A stretch of 7,983 bases of DNA from Candidatus Avacholeplasma faecigallinarum (GTDB taxonomy: Bacteria > Bacillota_I > Bacilli_A > Acholeplasmatales > Anaeroplasmataceae). Each line of letters starts with the position of its first letter. Position 1 is the first letter of the stretch. The notes below the pieces were generated by a model, which was not told the origin of the DNA, ran no database searches, and was given only the letters and a program-made list of their open reading frames with translations. The stretch lies in contig DVKU01000195.1 in the NCBI GenBank assembly GCA_018715825.1, forward strand, positions 1 to 7,983. Reading direction: 5' to 3'. Positions 1 to 5,466 of the stretch are shown here, one piece after another. The translations under genes and the position numbers were made by a program.

Positions 1-587
1 AAATGGTTTGCAAAATGACATATACAATAAACAAAATGATATTCTTTCTTTAGTTCATAAAGATACTTATCACAAACCACCGCTAAACTAAAGGGATCAT
101 TAAATACTTTAAGATAAGGATTATCGGCATAATCATCAAACAAAGAAAAATGAACCTCAATGCTTAAATTATTTTTTTTATAGCCTAAATGATGCATACA
201 ATCTGACTCATCTAAAATATAGCCGTTATTTTTTAAAAGCTTCATCACTTGTGGTATTTTGTCTTTGGCAACAAAGACATCAATATCGCCTCTACTACGT
301 AAGGCAATATCTGGAAATAGCTTATATAAAACACTACCCTTAACATAAAAATGAGGAATTTCATTTGTGTTAAACAAAATAGTTAACTCACTTTGGATAC
401 TTATAAATTTTTGTTGGATAACAAATGATGAAAGATAATAGGCCTTGTATTTTTTGTCCTTAAAAACAGGATAAAGATATTGTAATAATGATTGTTCTTT
501 AAAAATTATTAGATCATCTGCATTTAAATCATCTATTATTTCATCATTAGTTAAATAAGCCTTTAATATCTTTACTACCTTATTCAT
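1..587 (-). CDS. NTP_transf_5-like nucleotidyltransferase, 3' end cut off by the window edge
   Basis: Seen: an open frame of 195 complete codons that starts with ATG at 587-585 and runs off the left edge, so the C-terminus is missing. A good ribosome site, AAGGAG, lies 7 bases upstream of the ATG. The start overlaps the end of the ABC exporter gene by 8 bp. Residues 83-106 carry the family hallmark: KGSVLYKLFPD, then RSRGDIDVFV, with the catalytic acidic pair D101 and D103. E144 and H146 in LSIEVHF match the third acidic position and conserved His of the uncharacterised nucleotidyltransferase family (PF14907 type). Known: these proteins have a polymerase-beta-like fold and often sit in RiPP and lasso-peptide loci beside PqqD-like proteins and HprK-like kinases; their substrates are mostly unknown. 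Inferred: it transfers a nucleotidyl group to a peptide or small molecule made by this operon. Family call is firm; substrate is a guess. Confidence 0.85.
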   Translation of the reverse strand, partial: MNKVVKILKAYLTNDEIIDDLNADDLIIFKEQSLLQYLYPVFKDKKYKAYYLSSFVIQQKFISIQSELTILFNTNEIPHFYVKGSVLYKLFPDIALRSRGDIDVFVAKDKIPQVMKLLKNNGYILDESDCMHHLGYKKNNLSIEVHFSLFDDYADNPYLKVFNDPFSLAVVCDKYLYELKKEYHFVYCICHFANH

Positions 588-2181
588 TATTTAACTCCTT
601 TAATATTATAGTATCATCATTTTTAATTAAGTTCTTACGGTGGGTAATATAAATTATGGTTTTATTTAATCTAATAAGATTTTCAACTATTTTCATTTCA
701 TTTTCAATATCCAAGGCACTAGAAAATTCATCTAATAATAAGATAGGACGATTGGACAAAATGGCCACGGCAATTAGTATTCTTTGAATTTGACCAAGTG
801 ATAAACCAACTCCATTTTTCTTTAAAATCGTATTTAAGCCTAATGGTAAATTCATAAGTTCATCATATACATTGCTAGTTTTCAAGGCAGCAATGATTTC
901 ATCATCTGTACTACCAGTTAAAATTTTAATATTATCCAAAATCGTACCACTAAATAAAATATTTTCTTGAGCAACATAGGCAAAAAGTGAACGAGTAATA
1001 CCGCCTGGAGTATAGTTATTACCATCCTTCTTTATAATAATTTCGCCAGATGTAGGCTTTAAAAAGCCTAATAATAGCATAAATAAGGTTGTCTTTCCTA
1101 TACCAGATGGTCCCTGTAAGTGAATAATTTGATTTGGATAGATTTTATAATTAAAATCCTTAAGTATTTCATGATTTGGATAACTAAAACAAACATCCTT
1201 AAATATAATTTCATCAAATGATGTCAATTTTATATCACAATTATCATCCTCTAAATTTAGCAATTTGTTAATTCTTAAATTTGAGGTTTTGCCAAGGTTA
1301 TATTGATTTAGAAGCTGAGAGAATGTTAAAATTGGAGCCTGAATATGATTAAAAAGCTGTACTAAAGCTAAAATAGAGCCATATGATAAAGCTTGAAAGG
1401 CAATTTGAACTGCCCCATAGCCTAAAACAAACAAATAAGCTAAGTTGCTAAAGCAAAATAAACCTGTACTAGCTATAAGTAAAACTTTGTTTCTTTTACG
1501 TTTAGACTCTACCTCACAATTACAAAGATTTGTAAAATGTCTTTCTGCCCCATCCTCACTTTTGTAGGTCTTTAATAGCTTAAAGGCATCCTTAGCCTCA
1601 ACGATATAGCTATTAACAACCCCTTTAACTTCTAATACCTCCTTATGACGCTTTTGTAGCAATGAAGAATATAATTTGGAAAAGATAAAGCCAACAATAG
1701 CACAAACTAAAATAAAAATTAAAAATCTATAATCCATAATAATAACTATTATTATAGCTAAAATTAACCTAGTTAGTTGCTTAATAAAATTAGGAATCGT
1801 ATCTAAATTAGTATTTATAATATTAACTATATCCGTATTAAATAATTGTTCTAATTCTGCGGTATGATAGTTTAACATACCATTATAATCCTTGTGTAAA
1901 AATTTTGAAAAGATATCGTTTTTGAATTCATTTTCTAATTTTACACTAAAATGGAAATATAATGCTCTTTGAATAAAAAAGATAACAATATCCACTAATA
2001 TAATAGCTCCTAAGGTTATAATAATATAATACAAATCCTTAATAGCTTTTACACCATCACTTACACTTAAAGCAACATCAACCAAGTTTTTCATTAAGAT
2101 GGGCGTAACTAATAAAAATAATGAATACAATAATGATAGTATTGATAAAATAGCACAATATCTTTTTTTTATATTTATCAT
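580..2181 (-). CDS. ABC exporter, fused transmembrane and ATPase half-transporter
   Basis: Seen: 533 residues. The N-terminal part (about 10-290) has roughly six hydrophobic segments, near 10-30, 51-70, 134-150, 151-170, 235-258 and 262-285. The C-terminal ATPase has A-loop Tyr334 (CFSYP), Walker A GPSGIGKTT at 357-365, Q-loop Q405, signature LSLGQ at 460-464, Walker B ILLLDE at 480-485, D-loop SSALD and H-loop H514. All catalytic positions are present. The second Gly of the usual LSGGQ signature is Leu. There is no N-terminal C39 peptidase domain, so leader cleavage must be done by another protein. The start overlaps the stop of the upstream peptidase gene as ATGA, and no strong ribosome site is visible, so translation is probably coupled. 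Known: such half-transporters act as dimers in the membrane. Inferred: it exports the peptide product of this operon, like the D protein of lasso-peptide loci. Confidence 0.92.
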   Translation of the reverse strand: MINIKKRYCAILSILSLLYSLFLLVTPILMKNLVDVALSVSDGVKAIKDLYYIIITLGAIILVDIVIFFIQRALYFHFSVKLENEFKNDIFSKFLHKDYNGMLNYHTAELEQLFNTDIVNIINTNLDTIPNFIKQLTRLILAIIIVIIMDYRFLIFILVCAIVGFIFSKLYSSLLQKRHKEVLEVKGVVNSYIVEAKDAFKLLKTYKSEDGAERHFTNLCNCEVESKRKRNKVLLIASTGLFCFSNLAYLFVLGYGAVQIAFQALSYGSILALVQLFNHIQAPILTFSQLLNQYNLGKTSNLRINKLLNLEDDNCDIKLTSFDEIIFKDVCFSYPNHEILKDFNYKIYPNQIIHLQGPSGIGKTTLFMLLLGFLKPTSGEIIIKKDGNNYTPGGITRSLFAYVAQENILFSGTILDNIKILTGSTDDEIIAALKTSNVYDELMNLPLGLNTILKKNGVGLSLGQIQRILIAVAILSNRPILLLDEFSSALDIENEMKIVENLIRLNKTIIYITHRKNLIKNDDTIILKELNNE

Positions 2182-2591
2182 AGTAACTTACTAAAAATAA
2201 ATCTCACCAAAGAAAATCTAACTAAAATCTTATATATTTTATAAGATAGCGAATTCAAATTATGAGACTTATTACTTCCTTTCTTCTTATAGGAGATAAC
2301 CTTAGCCACTAGTTGACTACTATCAATACCGGTTTCAATTTTTGTTTGATGGTCACCTACAAAGCTAAGCTTATTTTTTATCTTAATAACTCTATGAAGT
2401 ACATATTGAGATTCATTTCGTTTAAACAAAATAATGTCTCCCTTTTTGACCTCATCTATTTTAGCTATCGTTACAATATCATTAGTATGTAAAAGAGGCT
2501 GCATACTACTACCATTAATAGGAAATGAAAATGTCTTACCATCTAAAAAACACTCCCTAATTAATGGTTCCATTTGGTATAACTTATACAT
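2178..2591 (-). CDS. S26-type (signal peptidase-like) serine peptidase, Ser/His type
   Basis: Seen: 137 residues. FPINGSSMQPLL gives the signal-peptidase box with the likely nucleophile S29 just before Met. KKGDIILFKR (49-58) is followed by YVLHRVIKI with H66, and then FVGDHQ with D80. The His in place of the Lys of ordinary bacterial signal peptidase I makes it a Ser/His-type enzyme, like SipW or the eukaryotic form. There is no N-terminal membrane anchor; residues about 120-137 are basic and hydrophobic and might touch the membrane. The protein is short for a signal peptidase. The ribosome site AGGTGG overlaps the stop codon of the PqqD-like gene, 9 bp away, and its own TGA overlaps the exporter start. 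Inferred: because it lies between a leader-binding protein and an exporter without a protease domain, it may remove the leader of a peptide precursor. A role in secretory signal cleavage is the main alternative. Confidence 0.85.
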   Translation of the reverse strand: MYKLYQMEPLIRECFLDGKTFSFPINGSSMQPLLHTNDIVTIAKIDEVKKGDIILFKRNESQYVLHRVIKIKNKLSFVGDHQTKIETGIDSSQLVAKVISYKKKGSNKSHNLNSLSYKIYKILVRFSLVRFIFSKLL

Positions 2592-2600
2592 TTAGTCCAC

Positions 2601-2867
2601 CTATTCAGAATAAATTCCTCTTTTTTTCAACTCTGCTATAAAATCCAAAGTATCTTTATAGGCTACTATATAAGAAACATCATATTCATGCATAATAATA
2701 TCAACAATTTCATCTATTCTTTTGTTATCTACTAGCCCCTTGTAAATAACAGCCGCAGTTTCAGTCAAATTATAAACCTTAGAAAAATCTAAATCATCCC
2801 CTACTAAAGGAATTAGCATATAATCGTCACCAATACTTTTTAAAATATAATTTTTATTTATAGGCAT
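2601..2867 (-). CDS. PqqD-like peptide-binding (RRE) protein
   Basis: Seen: 88 residues with the PqqD pattern throughout: an N-terminal beta region (YMLIPL, then DFSKVYNLTETAAVIYKGL, residues 28-46), a helix with RIDEIVDIIMHEYDV, and a C-terminal helix DTLDFIAELKKRGIY. The start ATG at 2867 has a strong site, GGAGATGG, and overlaps the end of the kinase gene by 10 bp. Known: PqqD and the B1 proteins of lasso-peptide loci are winged-helix RiPP recognition elements that bind a precursor's leader peptide and hand it to a modifying enzyme. Here the domain stands alone and is not fused to a radical SAM enzyme or a protease. Inferred: it recruits a precursor for the neighbouring kinase, peptidase or nucleotidyltransferase. 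The precursor is not in this window. Confidence 0.88.
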   Translation of the reverse strand: MPINKNYILKSIGDDYMLIPLVGDDLDFSKVYNLTETAAVIYKGLVDNKRIDEIVDIIMHEYDVSYIVAYKDTLDFIAELKKRGIYSE

Positions 2868-3676
2868 AAATCCATCTCCAATCTTTTATATAATAAATCA
2901 ACAGCCTCTTTTGAGATATTACAGCCATAATAATACATAGGTAAATCTAAAAGCCTATCAACAATTTTGTTCCATTTATCTAAATTATTTTTGTTAGGTC
3001 GCTCAATTTGGGATAATAAAAGCTTCATACCTTCAATTTTTGATAATTTTTTTATAGTATTTTCTTTTGATTGATACAAAAAAACTATACAGCTTACATA
3101 AGCCTTTATATTCGTATCAATCTGATGCTTACCACTCCAAGGATGAGGATATAATAGTAATTTACCATCTTCATAGGCTACACAATTTTTATCATCATTT
3201 AAGGTTATGGCCTTTTTATACTCTCTCCATAATCTCGCATGGGTGCTTTTTCCGGTACCACTTTTAGCCGCTAAAAGAATCGCCCTATCATTATAAACGA
3301 CTGAGGAAGAATGCATCAAAATAGCATTATTAGTTTTATTTAAAATATAAACAAAAGCATATTGTGATAACAAATACTCTGTTTGAAAGTTCTTATCAAT
3401 TAAATAAAGATCTATACAGTTATTATCATAAACTATAATTCCCACATTAATATCATTAATCTTTTGAAGCTGAACAATTTTATCATCAATTTTATATAAA
3501 TTGTAATACTTAGTTTTTAAATAACAATTGCTATCATCAAACCTATAATCTTCACTATGACTATTAATAAAATAAAAAGGCCTCAAATCAGTAAGATATT
3601 TATCCAATGACGTAAATTGTTCTTCAAATAAAAAATCCAATTGGATAGTTTGATTAAAAACTTTAATAGTCTTCAT
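2858..3676 (-). CDS. HprK-like kinase, probable peptide or small-molecule kinase
   Basis: Seen: 272 residues. The C-terminal half has a P-loop, AKSGTGKST (137-145), preceded by a conserved-looking MHSSSVV (121-127) and followed by LNDDKNCV, where D161/D162 match the catalytic acidic region of HPr kinase. PHPWSGKHQ (177-185) is a typical motif of HprK-related proteins in RiPP-type loci. The N-terminal ~110 residues do not look like the N-terminal domain of true HPr kinase, and no HPr gene is near. ATG at 3676 has the site AAGGATGTG just upstream. It is the first gene of its operon, about 14 bases downstream of the predicted transcription start. Known: a HprK homologue in the paeninodin lasso-peptide locus phosphorylates the C-terminal Ser of its precursor. 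Inferred: this protein modifies a peptide precursor bound by the PqqD-like protein. It is unlikely to be the housekeeping carbon-control kinase. Confidence 0.82.
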   Translation of the reverse strand: MKTIKVFNQTIQLDFLFEEQFTSLDKYLTDLRPFYFINSHSEDYRFDDSNCYLKTKYYNLYKIDDKIVQLQKINDINVGIIVYDNNCIDLYLIDKNFQTEYLLSQYAFVYILNKTNNAILMHSSSVVYNDRAILLAAKSGTGKSTHARLWREYKKAITLNDDKNCVAYEDGKLLLYPHPWSGKHQIDTNIKAYVSCIVFLYQSKENTIKKLSKIEGMKLLLSQIERPNKNNLDKWNKIVDRLLDLPMYYYGCNISKEAVDLLYKRLEMDLCL

Positions 3677-3696
3677 TTAATCACATCCTTACGTTA

Positions 3697-3725
3697 ATTA
3701 TACTATTGAAAAAACTATAATTCAA
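3697..3725 (-). promoter_or_regulatory. Sigma-A-type promoter of the kinase-PqqD-peptidase-exporter operon
   Basis: On the minus strand, -35 TTGAAT (3725-3720), a 17-bp spacer and -10 TATAAT (3702-3697) stand just upstream of the kinase gene. The predicted start, near 3690, falls on the ribosome binding site, so the leader would be only about 14 bases. Two short inverted repeats lie inside it: AATTATA/TATAATT (3696-3702 and 3716-3722) and ATTGAA/TTCAAT (3705-3710 and 3721-3726). They could bind a regulator, but in such AT-rich DNA they may be chance. The hexamers and spacing are seen; activity is inferred. Confidence 0.75.
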
Positions 3726-3736
3726 TTATTTAAAGC

Positions 3737-3799
3737 AAAAGAAAAGGCCTATAATTAAATATAGAGACCTATCTGTTACTATATTAAAATTATAGACCT
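3737..3799 (-). terminator. Rho-independent terminator of the CorC/HlyC-type gene, long branched stem
   Basis: Just after the stop codon of the membrane protein gene, the minus strand folds as a 12-bp outer stem (AGGTCTATAATT with AATTATAGGCCT, one G-U pair; 3788-3799 with 3745-3756). Inside is a 7-bp stem (AATATAG/CTATATT; 3779-3785 with 3758-3764) and a 14-base loop. The 3' side runs into TTTCTTTT (3744-3737). This separates the gene from the next operon, whose -35 box begins 11 bases further on. Confidence 0.75.
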
Positions 3800-3805
3800 A
3801 TTAAT

Positions 3806-5140
3806 TTATTCTTCTTCTGGGGCTTCACTTGAAATAGTTGGAGGATTTTTTCGAACTATTACCTCTTTTATTCTTCTATTTACAATTTTAACAACCTCAA
3901 ATGTTAAACCATCCTTTTCGATACTTACAGTGGTACCATCCTTTGGAACGTAATTTAAACAACTAAAAATTAAACCACCAACTGTATCATAGGCATCACT
4001 TTCTTCTATTTCGGCATCTAAATATTCATTTAGCTTACTAACTGGTAAATCACCTGTAACCTGATATACGCTATCCTCGATTTCTTTAAATTCTACTTCT
4101 TCATTTTGATCATACTCATCATAAATCTTACCAACAATTTCTTCCAATAAATCAGCTGTAGTTACAACTCCAGTTGTCGTACCATATTCATCGACTACAA
4201 TGGCAAAACTATTTTTAGACTTTTGTAAGTTATGGAATAAATCATCAGCTAAAGTAGTTTCTGGAACATAATAAGCAGGTCTTAGCAAGTCTTCAAGTTT
4301 GCTATCCTTATTGATAAAATAATCCTTTATATTTAAAATTCCAACAATATCATTCAAATCGGTCTTACATACAGGATATCTAGATAATCCAGTTTCTTTA
4401 ACCAAAGAGTCGATTTCCTCTTTAGATGAAGTCAAACGAATAAATTTAACATCACGGCTTGGAGTCATTATTTCTCTAACCAATGTATCATTAAATTCGA
4501 AAACATTTTGGATCCATTTCTTTTCTGTTTCTTCAACAGTACCCTTTTCTTCACCCAAATCGACCATCATTTTTATTTCATCTTCGGTAACATTCTCTTC
4601 TTCAGCAGTAGTTTTCATTCTTAAGATTTTTAAAACTAAATTTGTAGAGAATGATAAAAACCAAATTACTGGCTTCATAACCACAGAAATACCATTAACT
4701 ACTCCGCAGGTAAATTTAGCCACACCATATGGCTTTTGCATCGCAATACGTTTAGGAACTAATTCACCAAATACCAAAGTAAAGTATGATAAAATAACTG
4801 TAATTAAGATAACTGAAAGTGTATTTAAGACACCTCTTGGTATTGCTGTAAATTGTAAGTCAACATATAACCATTCAACAAGACGAGATGCGAAATTATC
4901 TGCAGCAAACGCACTACCTAAAAATCCAGCAAGTGTAATACCAATTTGGATTGTAGATAAAAATCCAGCAGGTGCATCTGCAAACTTTAAAAGTTTAGTG
5001 GCAGTTTTATCACCATCTTCGCTCATCTTTTTTAATTTTGTTTTGCTCAAAGAAATAACAGCAATTTCTGTTGCAGCAAAATAAGCGTTTAACAGGATTA
5101 ATATAACCTGAATAAACAATTGAAAGAGTATCGAGTCCAA
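3806..5140 (-). CDS. CNNM/CorC-HlyC family membrane protein with CBS pair
   Basis: Seen: 444 residues. An N-terminal DUF21/CNNM membrane domain (about 1-175) has hydrophobic segments near 5-30, 58-80, 103-126 and 148-172 and the motif FGELVPKR at 124-131. Two CBS domains follow (about 222-340), with MTPSRDV at 225-231 and FAIVVDEYG starting at 312. The CorC_HlyC transporter-associated domain (about 348-431) has YDTVGGLI at 384-391. Family-typical length and order. No ATG fits: an in-frame stop lies upstream and the first usable start is TTG at 5140, with AAGGGAG 11 bases before it. Known: this family is often mislabelled haemolysin; members are implicated in divalent cation (Mg2+) transport or sensing through the CBS nucleotide-binding module. 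Inferred: magnesium or other cation homeostasis. It is its own transcription unit with a strong promoter and terminator, beside the iron genes but not joined to them. Confidence 0.93.
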   Translation of the reverse strand: MDSILFQLFIQVILILLNAYFAATEIAVISLSKTKLKKMSEDGDKTATKLLKFADAPAGFLSTIQIGITLAGFLGSAFAADNFASRLVEWLYVDLQFTAIPRGVLNTLSVILITVILSYFTLVFGELVPKRIAMQKPYGVAKFTCGVVNGISVVMKPVIWFLSFSTNLVLKILRMKTTAEEENVTEDEIKMMVDLGEEKGTVEETEKKWIQNVFEFNDTLVREIMTPSRDVKFIRLTSSKEEIDSLVKETGLSRYPVCKTDLNDIVGILNIKDYFINKDSKLEDLLRPAYYVPETTLADDLFHNLQKSKNSFAIVVDEYGTTTGVVTTADLLEEIVGKIYDEYDQNEEVEFKEIEDSVYQVTGDLPVSKLNEYLDAEIEESDAYDTVGGLIFSCLNYVPKDGTTVSIEKDGLTFEVVKIVNRRIKEVIVRKNPPTISSEAPEEE

Positions 5141-5174
5141 CTTATCATCAACTCCCTTTTTTATGAACTCATAG

Positions 5175-5192
5175 TGATAGATTTATCTATCA
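5175..5192. promoter_or_regulatory. 18-bp palindrome at the transcription start, candidate operator
   Basis: TGATAGAT-TT-ATCTATCA has two perfect 8-bp arms around a 2-bp centre. It covers the predicted transcription start (about 5192) of the CorC/HlyC-type gene and lies 7 bases past its -10 box, a position where a repressor could block initiation. It would also fold at the 5' end of the mRNA, though with too small a loop for a good hairpin. No known binding motif is recognised; the operator role is inferred. Confidence 0.5.
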
Positions 5193-5198
5193 ACGTAT

Positions 5199-5227
5199 AT
5201 TATATAAAAAAATGATTTTTATGTCAA
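5199..5227 (-). promoter_or_regulatory. Full-consensus sigma-A promoter of the CorC/HlyC-type gene
   Basis: On the minus strand, TTGACA (5227-5222) and TATAAT (5204-5199) are separated by exactly 17 bases, a perfect match to the consensus housekeeping promoter. The spacer is T-rich. The predicted start near 5192 gives a leader of about 52 bases, which is too short for a known magnesium riboswitch. Confidence 0.88.
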
Positions 5228-5255
5228 GAAGACTGTAAATTGTACTTCACAAATG

Positions 5256-5278
5256 AAAAAGGCCTAAACAGGCCTTTT
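5256..5278 (-). terminator. Rho-independent terminator closing the feo operon
   Basis: AAAAGGCCT (5257-5265), loop AAAC, AGGCCTTTT (5270-5278): a perfect 9-bp stem with a 4-base loop. Read on the minus strand it ends in five T residues. It lies 14 bases past the stop of the small FeoB-associated gene and upstream of the next gene's -35 box. The A-rich arm on the other side means it could act in both directions, but no plus-strand gene needs it. Confidence 0.88.
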
Positions 5279-5292
5279 AGTGTAGAAAATAA

Positions 5293-5466
5293 CTATTTAT
5301 CATCTTGATCATCTTTAAATTTTTTTAGTGCGTTAATCATTCTATTTTGACAGCTTTGACATTCACAACTAGGGATATTCTTTACCTTTTTATAGATTAC
5401 TCTAGAAATTACGGAAATTACAATAAAAACAGCTACAATAATAACTATAATTTCAATAGGCTTCAT
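5293..5466 (-). CDS. FeoB-associated Cys-rich membrane protein
   Basis: Seen: a 57-residue frame, starting MKPIEIIVII and ending KKFKDDQDDK. Residues about 4-20 form one hydrophobic helix. A basic stretch (SRVIYKKVKN) follows, then the cysteine motif SCECQSCQ with C34, C36 and C39, and a charged tail. Its ATG shares one base with the feoB stop (TAATG), so translation is probably coupled; no strong ribosome site is visible. Known: this matches the FeoB-associated Cys-rich small membrane protein family found right after feoB in Bacillota. A similar role to FeoC has been suggested, but its function is unproven. Inferred: N-terminus out, cysteines facing the cytoplasm near the FeoB pore, possibly handling Fe(II) or sensing it. 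Size, position and cysteine motif all agree with the family. Confidence 0.88.
   Translation of the reverse strand: MKPIEIIVIIVAVFIVISVISRVIYKKVKNIPSCECQSCQNRMINALKKFKDDQDDK

Noticed and set aside
3067..3267. Plus-strand frame of 66 codons inside the kinase gene
   Set aside because: It lies opposite a well-supported gene with a P-loop and has no ribosome site or recognisable domain; its His- and Tyr-rich content reflects the antisense of AT-rich coding DNA.
3677..3805. Possible short precursor peptide gene upstream of the kinase
   Set aside because: No ATG start followed by an open frame on either strand; the stretch is fully used by a terminator and a promoter.
5141..5192. Possible magnesium riboswitch in the leader of the CorC/HlyC-type gene
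   Set aside because: The predicted leader is only about 52 bases and holds just one short palindrome, too little for known Mg2+ riboswitches.
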